Part shown: positions 8,244 through 15,410 of the stretch, piece after piece
Layout: each line of letters starts with the position of its first letter
Position numbering within the stretch: the stretch's first letter is position 1
NCBI GenBank assembly: GCA_027493055.1
Contig: JAPUDO010000101.1
Coordinates: 1 to 51,196, forward strand
From: Niabella sp.
GTDB taxonomy: Bacteria > Bacteroidota > Bacteroidia > Chitinophagales > Chitinophagaceae
Direction: 5' to 3'
Length of the DNA stretch: 51,196 bases
Notes under the pieces: generated by a model
The model's input: the letters and a program-made list of their open reading frames with translations, nothing else
What the model was told of the DNA's origin: nothing
Database searches by the model: none
Program-made: the position numbers and the translations under genes

Positions 8244-9326
8244 TTACTCCTCTATTCTTTCGTCTACTAATTTAGCGGTAACCTCCGGCATTACTTTTTT
8301 GATTGGATTAAGGCGCTGGTTGTTATATTCTTCCCTGTGCCTGATGATATCTATACAGCCGTAAACAGCTTCTAAAAAAGAAAAATGGGAGGCCGTACCT
8401 TTACCCGCAATATCAAATGCAACACCATGATCAGGTGAAGTGCGCACCACCTTTAAACCGGCCGTATAATTAATACCCTCACCAACAGCAAGTGATTTAA
8501 AGGGGATCAGCCCCTGGTCATGATACATAGCTAATACCGCATCAAACTTTTCGTAATGCCCGCGTGCAAAGAAAGCATCGGAACTGTAAGGTCCGAAAAC
8601 AAGCATATTGCGGTTCTTAGCTTCTTTAATGGCTGGCTGGATGATGGTTTGTTCTTCAGTTCCTATCAGTCCTTCGTCCCCCGCGTGCGGGTTAAGGCCT
8701 AATACGGCTATGCGGGGTTTACTGATGCCAAAATCTGTTTGAAGCGAAGCATGCACCAGGTTTAACTTGCTTAAGATGCCGGCAACACTTAACTGGCTGG
8801 CTACGTCTTTAATGGGCAGATGCTCGGTAACTAACGCTACACGCATATTTTGGGCGCACATCATCATTACCACATCTTCTGCCTGAAAAGCATCTCTTAA
8901 ATAAGGCGTATGGCCTGTATAAGAGAACCCTGCCCCCTGCACGTTGCTTTTGTGGATAGGTGCAGTGATCAATCCTGCAATATGTCCTTCCTGCAATGCC
9001 TTAACGGCGGCCTGCAAAGAAATAACAGCATACTTACCTCCTGTTTCATTTAATGTGCCCGGGGTAATAGTAACATCCTCCTCCCAGCAATTAAAAATAT
9101 TCACCTGCTTGGTGCTGATCCGTGAAAAGTCTTTTAAAATATTAAAAGTAAAATTGGCATCCCCAACAGATTTACGGTAAAAATTAATCACCTTGTTATT
9201 GGCAAAAATAACAGGAGTGCATATTTCAGAGATCCTTGTATCAGAAAAGGTTTTTACAATCAGCTCAATGCCGATCCCATTAACATCTCCGCAGGAAATT
9301 CCAATTACCGGTTTATTTGTATTCAT
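8244..9326 (-). CDS. pdxA: 4-hydroxythreonine-4-phosphate dehydrogenase
   Basis: The 360-residue protein is a full-length PdxA, which oxidises 4-phosphohydroxy-L-threonine with NAD in the DXP-dependent pyridoxal phosphate pathway. Marks are the N-terminal GISCGDVNGIGIE, the metal-ligand region GHTPYLRDA, NPHAGDEG, YHDQGLIPFKSLAVGEGIN and RTSPDHGVAFDIAGKG. It is cytoplasmic and acts as a dimer with a divalent metal. It is divergent from rsmA with 66 nt between the two starts; in several bacteria pdxA and rsmA are neighbours, which supports both calls. Confidence 0.95.
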   Translation of the reverse strand: MNTNKPVIGISCGDVNGIGIELIVKTFSDTRISEICTPVIFANNKVINFYRKSVGDANFTFNILKDFSRISTKQVNIFNCWEEDVTITPGTLNETGGKYAVISLQAAVKALQEGHIAGLITAPIHKSNVQGAGFSYTGHTPYLRDAFQAEDVVMMMCAQNMRVALVTEHLPIKDVASQLSVAGILSKLNLVHASLQTDFGISKPRIAVLGLNPHAGDEGLIGTEEQTIIQPAIKEAKNRNMLVFGPYSSDAFFARGHYEKFDAVLAMYHDQGLIPFKSLAVGEGINYTAGLKVVRTSPDHGVAFDIAGKGTASHFSFLEAVYGCIDIIRHREEYNNQRLNPIKKVMPEVTAKLVDERIEE

Positions 9327-9380
9327 ATAAAAAACGTATTTGTAAAAATAAGCATTATTTTTTAGGCAGGTTCATACAGT

Positions 9381-9388
9381 TATCTTTG
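9381..9388 (+). promoter_or_regulatory. -7 box directly before rsmA
   Basis: TATCTTTG ends only four bases before the rsmA ATG at 9393. With the usual spacing the transcript would start at or next to the start codon, so this mRNA may be leaderless. The -33 region is poor. Confidence 0.5.
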
Positions 9389-9392
9389 CGCT

Positions 9393-10145
9393 ATGTATGT
9401 GCTAAAAAAATCTTTGGGGCAGCATTTTCTTAAAGATGAGAATATTTGCCGGAAGATTGTGGCGGCTTTGGAACCCGATACTTTATCTCAGCTACTGGAA
9501 GTGGGCCCTGGCGGAGGTGCGCTTACCAAGTATTTAAAAGATATTCCGCATATCAGCTTTAAGGCCATCGAGGTTGATGATGAGAAAGTGCTGTACCTGT
9601 CGGAGACTTATCCTGACTTGCGGGAGAAAATCATTCATCAAAGCTTTTTAGAGGCTGATCCCCCTTTTGAGGGAACTTTTACAGTTGTGGGAAACTTCCC
9701 CTACAATATTTCCACCCAGATTCTTTTTAAGGTATTAGACTGGAAAGACCAGGTGCCGGTGGTGGCAGGCATGTTTCAAAAGGAGGTAGCCCAACGTATA
9801 GCAGCGCCTCCGGGAAATAAAGTGTACGGGGTGCTCAGTGTTTTGGTACAGGCTTTTTATGACGTGAAGTATTTGTTTGATGTACATGAAAACTGTTTTA
9901 TGCCTCCGCCAAAAGTTAAAAGCGGCGTTATTAAAATGTACAGGAAGGAAGATGTGGAGCTTATGAAAAGTGAAAAGCATTTTTTCAACCTGGTAAAAAC
10001 AGCTTTTAACCAAAGACGGAAAACACTGCGAAATGCAGTCAGGTCATTATTTGATGAGGATGTTTTAACTGACCCTCTTTTTAACCAGAGGGCTGAGCAA
10101 CTGACGGTAAAAGATTTTGCCGGACTTACTTTTAAAATGAAATAA
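9393..10145 (+). CDS. rsmA: 16S rRNA dimethyladenosine transferase
   Basis: The 250-residue protein is RsmA/KsgA, which uses S-adenosylmethionine to dimethylate two adjacent adenosines in the helix 45 loop near the 3' end of 16S rRNA, a late step in small-subunit maturation. It has the family start KKSLGQHFLKD, the SAM-binding motif LEVGPGGGALT, an acidic EVDDE motif, and the catalytic VVGNFPYNIS (NFPY) motif near residue 103. The C-terminal helical domain is present (FNQRRKTLRNAV). A 2-hydroxyacid dehydrogenase gene follows after 12 nt, so the two are probably cotranscribed. Confidence 0.96.
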   Translation: MYVLKKSLGQHFLKDENICRKIVAALEPDTLSQLLEVGPGGGALTKYLKDIPHISFKAIEVDDEKVLYLSETYPDLREKIIHQSFLEADPPFEGTFTVVGNFPYNISTQILFKVLDWKDQVPVVAGMFQKEVAQRIAAPPGNKVYGVLSVLVQAFYDVKYLFDVHENCFMPPPKVKSGVIKMYRKEDVELMKSEKHFFNLVKTAFNQRRKTLRNAVRSLFDEDVLTDPLFNQRAEQLTVKDFAGLTFKMK

Positions 10146-10157
10146 GAATTTTTTTGA

Positions 10158-11084
10158 ATGAAAAGAGTGATCATTACGGGCAATGCCCATCCTGTTTTGC
10201 AGCAGGTATTAACCGGAAAAGGGTTTGATGTTTTATATAATCCCAAAATAAGTTATGATGAACTAAAAACACTGGGCAACGATGTAACGGGACTGGTGCT
10301 TACTACCCGTATAAAAGTTGATAAGGATTTAATAGATGCCATGCCCCGGCTGGAATGGATAGGAAGGCTGGGCAGTGGCATGGAGCTGGTGGATGTTCTT
10401 TATGCAGAGCGCAAAGGTATTATATGTGTAAGCAGCCCGGAGGGCAACCGCAATGCAGTGGCAGAGCATTTGCTTGGCTTATTACTGATGTTGCTAAACA
10501 AGATGAATATTGCCATACCACAGGTAAAGCAGGGCATCTGGCTGCGCAATGAGAACAGGGGAACGGAGCTCAAAGGAAAAACTGTAGGTATCATTGGCTT
10601 TGGTAATACCGGGAGCTCTTTTGCAAAGCTGTTAGAACCGTTTGAAGTAACTGTTCTGGCACATGATAAATATAAAAGCGGTTTTGGAAAAAGATATATT
10701 AAAGAAGCAGCTCTTGAGGATATATGGAAGAACGCTGATGTAATTACTTTCTGCGTACCGCTTACCGGTGAAACCCATCACATGCTGAACGCGGTGTTTT
10801 TGGAGCAGGTAGAAAAAAAGCCGGTTATCATGAGTGCCTGCAGGGGTAAAGTGGTTCATACTGCTGATCTGATCAGTGGCCTGCATAAAGGACTGATCAG
10901 CGGGGCCTGCCTTGATGTATTGGAAAATGAAAAGCTTGATACTTATACGGTGGAGGAAAAAAGACAACTGGATGAGCTTCTTTCTTTTGAAAATGTAATT
11001 GTAACCCCGCATATTGCAGGGTACAGTCACGAAGCTTTCCTGAAAATGGCAACCGTAATACTTGAAAAACTGGGATTTATGTAA
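10158..11084 (+). CDS. D-2-hydroxyacid dehydrogenase, phosphoglycerate dehydrogenase-like
   Basis: The 308-residue cytoplasmic enzyme belongs to the NAD-dependent D-isomer 2-hydroxyacid dehydrogenases. The Rossmann motif is GKTVGIIGFGNTGSSFA (near 140-156). Catalytic residues appear as Arg in SACRGKVVH, Glu in DVLENE and His in TPHIAGYSHEA. It lacks the C-terminal ACT domain of long SerA forms. Substrate cannot be read from sequence; phosphoglycerate, hydroxypyruvate or another 2-oxoacid are possible. It lies 12 nt after rsmA, a pairing without obvious metabolic logic. Confidence 0.85.
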   Translation: MKRVIITGNAHPVLQQVLTGKGFDVLYNPKISYDELKTLGNDVTGLVLTTRIKVDKDLIDAMPRLEWIGRLGSGMELVDVLYAERKGIICVSSPEGNRNAVAEHLLGLLLMLLNKMNIAIPQVKQGIWLRNENRGTELKGKTVGIIGFGNTGSSFAKLLEPFEVTVLAHDKYKSGFGKRYIKEAALEDIWKNADVITFCVPLTGETHHMLNAVFLEQVEKKPVIMSACRGKVVHTADLISGLHKGLISGACLDVLENEKLDTYTVEEKRQLDELLSFENVIVTPHIAGYSHEAFLKMATVILEKLGFM

Positions 11085-11106
11085 GTTTTCTTTAACAATT
11101 CCTTAC

Positions 11107-11136
11107 TTGTTTAAGCGGGAATTTTCATTATATTTG
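11107..11136 (+). promoter_or_regulatory. Promoter of greA
   Basis: TTG at 11107-11109, exactly 19 nt, and TATATTTG at 11129-11136 make a perfect Bacteroidota promoter. The transcript would start near 11142, about 70 nt before the greA ATG and just ahead of the hairpin at 11151-11178. Confidence 0.75.
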
Positions 11137-11150
11137 TAATAGTTAATAGC

Positions 11151-11190
11151 AACGCTCTGGGTAGCATTCCAGGGCGTTGTTATTTTTTTT
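11151..11190 (+). terminator. Terminator-like hairpin in the greA leader
   Basis: Ten-base arms at 11151-11160 and 11169-11178 pair with a single G-U, with an eight-base loop, and are followed by a run of eight T (11183-11190). It would end the upstream dehydrogenase transcript. Because it lies downstream of the greA promoter and 23 nt before the start codon, it also sits inside the greA leader and could act as an attenuator or release a short RNA. Confidence 0.7.
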
Positions 11191-11212
11191 GTTTAATATA
11201 AAAAGACCAGTT

Positions 11213-11686
11213 ATGAGCGGTATTCAGTATGTAACGAAAGAGACGCTGGAACAAATGAAGGAAGAGTTACAGCACATGAAGGGTGTTGAACGTCCTGCTG
11301 CCAGTAAAGCCATTGCCGAAGCGCGTGAAAAAGGAGATTTAAAGGAAAATGCAGAATACGATGCGGCCAAAGAGGCGCAAGGCCTCCTTGAGGCCAAAAT
11401 TGCAGCTTTGGAAGGAGCATTGGCAAATGCCCGTATAGTGGATGAGAGCACTATTGACACCAGCAAAGTTTCTATTTTAACCAAGGTAAAGCTTACCAAT
11501 CTTAAAACTAAAAAAGAGGTTACTTATCAATTGGTGAGTGAGCAGGAAGCAGATCTGAAAGCAGGTAAAATATCAGTAAGCTCCCCCATAGGTAAGGGTA
11601 TCCTGGGCAAAGAACCCGGAGAGGTAGCTGATGTGCAGGCCCCGGCCGGCCTGATCCAGTTCAGGGTTGAGCAAATCAGCATCTGA
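11213..11686 (+). CDS. greA: Transcription elongation factor GreA
   Basis: The 157-residue protein is GreA, which enters the RNA polymerase secondary channel and stimulates cleavage of backtracked RNA. The N-terminal coiled coil (residues 1-75) carries the acidic tip in KEKGDLKENAEYDAAKE-like sequence (AREKGDLKENAEYDAA), the catalytic hallmark of GreA. The C-terminal FKBP-like domain ends with GKGILGKEPGEVADV. I chose ATG 11213 (MSGIQYVTKETLE) since upstream codons fall in the hairpin leader. A strong terminator follows. Confidence 0.96.
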   Translation: MSGIQYVTKETLEQMKEELQHMKGVERPAASKAIAEAREKGDLKENAEYDAAKEAQGLLEAKIAALEGALANARIVDESTIDTSKVSILTKVKLTNLKTKKEVTYQLVSEQEADLKAGKISVSSPIGKGILGKEPGEVADVQAPAGLIQFRVEQISI

Positions 11687-11705
11687 TACAATTTTTTTAA
11701 TAGAG

Positions 11706-11730
11706 AAACCGGCTGAGGCCGGTTTTTTTT
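11706..11730 (+). terminator. Intrinsic terminator of greA
   Basis: AAACCGGC (11706-11713), loop TGAG and GCCGGTTT (11718-11725) form a perfect eight-base-pair stem that runs into an unbroken T tract. It is a textbook intrinsic terminator, 20 nt after greA. Confidence 0.9.
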
Positions 11731-11762
11731 ATTGTAATTTCATCGCACAAATAATACATACA

Positions 11763-12158
11763 ATGACCATATTTTCAAAAATTATTGCCGGGGACATTCC
11801 ATCGTATAAGATAGCTGAAAACGATAAGTTTATAGCTTTCCTGGATATTATGCCATTGCGCAGGGGGCATGTATTGGTAGTGCCTAAAACAGAAGTAGAT
11901 AACCTGTTTGATGTGCCTGATGATTATCTGTCTGAATTACTGGTTTTTGCCAAACCCATTGCCAAAGCTATTGAAAGATCTTTTGACTGTAACCGCTGTG
12001 GCGTTAGTGTGGTAGGTATTGAAGTACCGCATGCCCATGTGCACCTCATTCCTATAAATGATGCGAATGATCTTAATTTTGTACAGCCTAAATTGAAATA
12101 TACCGGTGAAGAAATGGAAGAGATCCGGCAGCTGATAATCAGTAATATCAAAGGCTAA
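11763..12158 (+). CDS. HIT family nucleotide-binding protein
   Basis: The 131-residue protein has the histidine triad H90-A-H92-V-H94 in VPHAHVHLIP, and the N-terminal FSKIIAGDIPSYKI with FLDIMPLRRGHVLVVPK typical of the HinT/Hit branch. Such proteins hydrolyse nucleoside phosphoramidates or related adenylates in the cytoplasm. The start at 11763 follows the greA terminator by 32 nt. Its 3' end overlaps the convergent MFS gene by four bases. Confidence 0.92.
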   Translation: MTIFSKIIAGDIPSYKIAENDKFIAFLDIMPLRRGHVLVVPKTEVDNLFDVPDDYLSELLVFAKPIAKAIERSFDCNRCGVSVVGIEVPHAHVHLIPINDANDLNFVQPKLKYTGEEMEEIRQLIISNIKG

Positions 12159-13330
12159 TTCGTCGCTAATTGCGATCCGTTTTTTGCATTGCTGTACCTC
12201 ATCATGAAGCTGACAGTGAGCAAAAGCCCGATAAAAGCCATGATAGCCCCAACAAAAGAGGGATAGTTATAGCCCAGGCCAAATGCAATAGGTAAGCCGC
12301 CAAAATACGCACCTATGGAATTAGCCATATTAAATGCCGCCTGCATAAAAGCAGCGCCCATCATTGCCGATTTTTCTGCTGACCGTATCATTAATATATT
12401 GATAGGTGAGCCTACAGCCATAGACAATGCCCCGCAAATAAAAGTGAGTGATATAGAAACAACAGGATTACCTGAAAACAGGAACACACCTGTTAAGGCT
12501 ACCATCAGGGATAGCAGGAGAATGGCACTGGCTTTTTCTGGTGCCATTTTATCGGCCATAATGCCTCCTATTAAATTACCGGCAACCATACCGGCCCCGG
12601 CTACCAGCATAATATAAGAAACAGATTTCATGGAAAAGCCTGATACATGCGTCATAAGCGGGGAGATATAGCTGAACCACGCAAACAGTCCCCCAAACCC
12701 CACCGCAGTAATGATTAAAATATGCCAGGCTTTTTTGGTTTTAAAAAACCGGAGCTCTTCTTTTATACTGCTTTGCTGGTCAAAAGAAATAGATGGCAGC
12801 CATATTGTAAGAAAAAGGATAGTGATGAGACCAATGATGCCCACTATTATAAAAGCCAGCCTCCAGCTATACTCGTGTCCCAGGTAAGTAACCAAAGGAA
12901 CCATAGCCAGGTTGGCAACAGTAAGTCCTGCAAACATCATGGATATAGCTTGGGCCTGTTTGCCCTCTTTAGCCAGTTTGGATGCCACTACAGCGCCAAT
13001 GCCAAAAAAAGCACCATGCGGAAGTCCCGAGAAGAACCGTGCAAAAAGTAAACTGTAAAAATCGGGTGCAGCCGCAGAGATACCATTGAAGAAAGTGAAT
13101 AATACCATTAAACCGATCAGCACTTTTTTAGGATTGTATTTTACGGAAACGGCTACCAGCAGCGGTGCTCCTACTATTACACCAAGCGCATAGGCAGATA
13201 TCAGGTATCCTGCCATAGGAATACTTATGTGCAGGGATTGGGCTATATCCTGCATAAGTCCCATTATAATAAACTCAGTAGTGCCAATGCCCAGGCCGCC
13301 TAATGCCAGCGAAAATAATTTTTTGTTCAT
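12155..13330 (-). CDS. MFS transporter, AraJ-like (DHA1 type)
   Basis: The 391-residue inner-membrane protein has about 12 hydrophobic helices. Its N-terminus (LALGGLGIGTTEFIIMGLMQDIA, then ISIPMAGYLISAYALGVIVGAP) closely follows AraJ and related drug/sugar efflux carriers of the DHA1 branch. The loop between helices 2 and 3 has the expected basic residues. It is probably a proton-coupled exporter; substrate is unknown. I chose the ATG at 13330 since the upstream extension lacks transporter features and crosses the promoter. A palindrome (13393-13416) lies upstream and may be an operator. Confidence 0.87.
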   Translation of the reverse strand: MNKKLFSLALGGLGIGTTEFIIMGLMQDIAQSLHISIPMAGYLISAYALGVIVGAPLLVAVSVKYNPKKVLIGLMVLFTFFNGISAAAPDFYSLLFARFFSGLPHGAFFGIGAVVASKLAKEGKQAQAISMMFAGLTVANLAMVPLVTYLGHEYSWRLAFIIVGIIGLITILFLTIWLPSISFDQQSSIKEELRFFKTKKAWHILIITAVGFGGLFAWFSYISPLMTHVSGFSMKSVSYIMLVAGAGMVAGNLIGGIMADKMAPEKASAILLLSLMVALTGVFLFSGNPVVSISLTFICGALSMAVGSPINILMIRSAEKSAMMGAAFMQAAFNMANSIGAYFGGLPIAFGLGYNYPSFVGAIMAFIGLLLTVSFMMRYSNAKNGSQLATN

Positions 13331-13379
13331 AATCAATATTTTAGTAATGGCAGGCACAACATTAGCTATTGATCTGAAG

Positions 13380-13387
13380 CAAAAATA
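13380..13387 (-). promoter_or_regulatory. -7 box for the MFS gene
   Basis: TATTTTTG on the minus strand matches TAnnTTTG, about 50 nt before the MFS start. The -33 position is occupied by the palindrome at 13393-13416. Confidence 0.45.
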
Positions 13388-13392
13388 AGATT

Positions 13393-13416
13393 TTTTGTTT
13401 AATCGTTTAAACAAAA
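13393..13416. promoter_or_regulatory. Perfect operator-like palindrome between divergent -7 boxes
   Basis: The arms TTTTGTTTAA (13393-13402) and TTAAACAAAA (13407-13416) are exact reverse complements around the spacer TCGT. The dyad lies midway between a minus-strand -7 box (13380-13387) and a plus-strand -7 box (13421-13428), the usual place for a repressor operator. No repressor gene is adjacent. Confidence 0.5.
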
Positions 13417-13420
13417 TCGC

Positions 13421-13428
13421 TACCTTTG
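13421..13428 (+). promoter_or_regulatory. -7 box upstream of the deoxyribonucleotidase gene
   Basis: TACCTTTG matches TAnnTTTG. If used, the leader before the gene at 13607 is about 175 nt and includes a 41-codon open frame. Confidence 0.45.
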
Positions 13429-13484
13429 CATTAAGTTTTTGCTCAGAAAGTATTTAGACCAACCAGGTCAGGGAGCAGGAAAGG

Positions 13485-13610
13485 ATGTATAAAATATTTC
13501 ATCCTGAAATTTTATCCGGTATTACCAATTCTATGACTACCGGTATTATAATAATTACATTTCCGTTTTTAACGGGACAGATTTCTAACTATAAAAAAGA
13601 TATAACATGA
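13485..13610 (+). CDS. Possible 41-residue leader peptide
   Basis: An ATG at 13485, preceded by a purine-rich AGGAAAGG, opens a 41-codon frame (start MYKIFHPEILSGITNSM) whose TGA overlaps the ATG of the next gene as ATGA. The centre is hydrophobic (TGIIIITFPFL). The perfect overlap suggests translational coupling, but a short frame can arise by chance in AT-rich DNA. I do not recognise the sequence. The motif CCGGTATTA occurs twice within it, at 13516 and 13540. Confidence 0.3.
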   Translation: MYKIFHPEILSGITNSMTTGIIIITFPFLTGQISNYKKDIT

Positions 13611-14194
13611 AAAGAATAGCAGTAGATATGGATGGTGTGCTGGCCGATTGTTTTGAACAGTTTGTAAGTTATGAAGAGGCCGATCTTGGTACCAGCAAGA
13701 CCATTGCAGATGGAATAGGAAAAACAGAAGATGAAGCTTTTGCAAATGCAAGAACCTATCTTTATCAGCCGGGCTTTTTCAGGAACATGCGGGTAATACC
13801 CGGAAGCCAGGAAGTTTTATATAAACTCAATGAAGCGTATGAGGTATTTATTGTATCCTCGGCTACAGAGTTTCCGCAATCATTGATAGAAAAGCAGGAA
13901 TGGCTGAACGAACATTTTCCTTTTATCAGCTGGCAGCAGATGGTTTTTTGTGGTAAAAAAACAATGATCAGCGCCGATATCATGATAGATGACCATTTTA
14001 AAAACCTGGATTATTTTAAAGGCAGAACTATATTGTTTACACAGCCCCATAACCAGCTGGCTGATGCAGGTAAGCATACGCGCGTATATTCCTGGGAAGA
14101 GATTAGCCGTCTTTTGCTGAATGATCAAAGTGTGAACGATAATCCTATGGACAGTGTGATAGAGTTTACTCCTGCCATCAGCAAATACGCATAG
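13607..14194 (+). CDS. 5'(3')-deoxyribonucleotidase (HAD superfamily)
   Basis: The 195-residue cytoplasmic protein starts with the HAD nucleophile motif AVDMDGVLADCF, where the first Asp would be phosphorylated and the second acts as acid/base. It continues with FFRNMRVIPGSQEVL, the motif II region VFIVSSATEFP, and motif IV ADIMIDDHFKNL. This matches the NT5C-type deoxyribonucleotidases, which dephosphorylate dNMPs and help balance dNTP pools. It converges with the LacI-type gene, four bases apart. Confidence 0.85.
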   Translation: MKRIAVDMDGVLADCFEQFVSYEEADLGTSKTIADGIGKTEDEAFANARTYLYQPGFFRNMRVIPGSQEVLYKLNEAYEVFIVSSATEFPQSLIEKQEWLNEHFPFISWQQMVFCGKKTMISADIMIDDHFKNLDYFKGRTILFTQPHNQLADAGKHTRVYSWEEISRLLLNDQSVNDNPMDSVIEFTPAISKYA

Positions 14195-14198
14195 TTTT

Positions 14199-15218
14199 TC
14201 AGTACCCTGTAGAGCCGCGTTTTATAATTTCAGCAGGAATAAGAACCTGTTGTTCTATCTTGTTTTTTGTAATAATGTCCATAAGCAGATCAGTGGCTGT
14301 CTGGCCTAATTGCAGCATGGGTTGTTTCACAAACGTAAGTTGTGGCTGGTAGAAGTTAAAGACCTCATGTTCGTCAAAAGCTATTACCTGCAATGTTCCG
14401 GGAATAGCAATACTTTTCTGCTGAAGGTACATTAATGCATGCACGGCAATCCTGTTGGAAGCAAATAATATAGCATCAACAGCGGGCGCCGACAGCAGGG
14501 CGGCTACTGCTTTGGTAATTTCTGCCGGATTGTTATCCATGCCTACTCTTTTTACCAGGTTTTTATCAGGTGTGATCTTTGCTTCTTTTAAGGCCCTGGT
14601 ATATCCTTTGGTTCGGTCATTCAAATGATGCAGGGCGGTTTTATAATTGATCAGCCCGATCCTTTTTTTACCGTTCTCTATAAGGAGCTTTACTGCATCA
14701 TAAGCGGCTTTAACATTGTTCACATTGACGTAATGGGCCTCAATTTTCGGGAAATACCTGTCAATAATTACAAAAGGGAAATTAGTGTTTTTTAAACGGG
14801 TGATCTGCTCTTCTGCACCTTCGGGAGGCAGCAGGATCAGGCCATCCACCTGCCTGTTCAGAAAAGTGTGGGTCAGCTTTTCAAAGCGCTCCAGGTTTTC
14901 ATCGGAGCTGCCAAAAATTACCGTATAGCCATACTTTGCGCCTTCATCTTCAATGATCCTTGCTAATGAAGATGAAAAGGGGTTGGCTATATCTGCCACA
15001 ACCAGGCCTATAGTAAAGGTTTTATTGGTCTTTAAACTTTTGGCAATCTGGTTAGGCTGGTATTGTAACCTTTTTGCAGTCTTTCTTATTTTATCAGCTA
15101 CTTCTTTATTGATCCTATTTTCAAAACGGTTGTTCAGGACATAGGAAACCAACGCTGCCGATACGCCTACTTCACGGGCAATATCCTTTAATGAAACTTT
15201 TCCTGTTTTTTGCTGCAT
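14199..15218 (-). CDS. LacI-family transcriptional regulator
   Basis: The 339-residue protein has an N-terminal LacI helix-turn-helix (SLKDIAREVGVSAALVSYVLN, hinge region LQYQPNQIAKSL) and a periplasmic-binding-protein-like sensor domain from about 65 on (TIGLVVADIANPFSSSLARIIE). It should bind a palindromic operator as a dimer and respond to a sugar-like ligand. Targets are unknown. The next gene upstream, divergent, is a DPP IV-type peptidase. A -7 box sits five bases before its start, so the mRNA may be leaderless. Confidence 0.92.
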   Translation of the reverse strand: MQQKTGKVSLKDIAREVGVSAALVSYVLNNRFENRINKEVADKIRKTAKRLQYQPNQIAKSLKTNKTFTIGLVVADIANPFSSSLARIIEDEGAKYGYTVIFGSSDENLERFEKLTHTFLNRQVDGLILLPPEGAEEQITRLKNTNFPFVIIDRYFPKIEAHYVNVNNVKAAYDAVKLLIENGKKRIGLINYKTALHHLNDRTKGYTRALKEAKITPDKNLVKRVGMDNNPAEITKAVAALLSAPAVDAILFASNRIAVHALMYLQQKSIAIPGTLQVIAFDEHEVFNFYQPQLTFVKQPMLQLGQTATDLLMDIITKNKIEQQVLIPAEIIKRGSTGY

Positions 15219-15223
15219 TATGA

Positions 15224-15231
15224 CAAATGTA
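15224..15231 (-). promoter_or_regulatory. -7 box directly before the LacI-type gene
   Basis: TACATTTG on the minus strand matches TAnnTTTG, with its last base five positions from the ATG at 15218. This predicts a leaderless or nearly leaderless transcript. No clear -33 TTG is seen. Confidence 0.4.
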
Positions 15232-15410
15232 GCACATGATTTTTTATCAGTTCTGAAAGTACCGGGTTTTCAGAACATGTGCACAGATTATTATGCCACA
15301 GATGCACAGATAGAAATTCAAAAAAGGAATTCTTTATAACACAAAATTGTAAAAGGATATTTATCCATCAATATGTACATTCGCTTAGCTCATTCATAAT
15401 TTTTTTTTGC

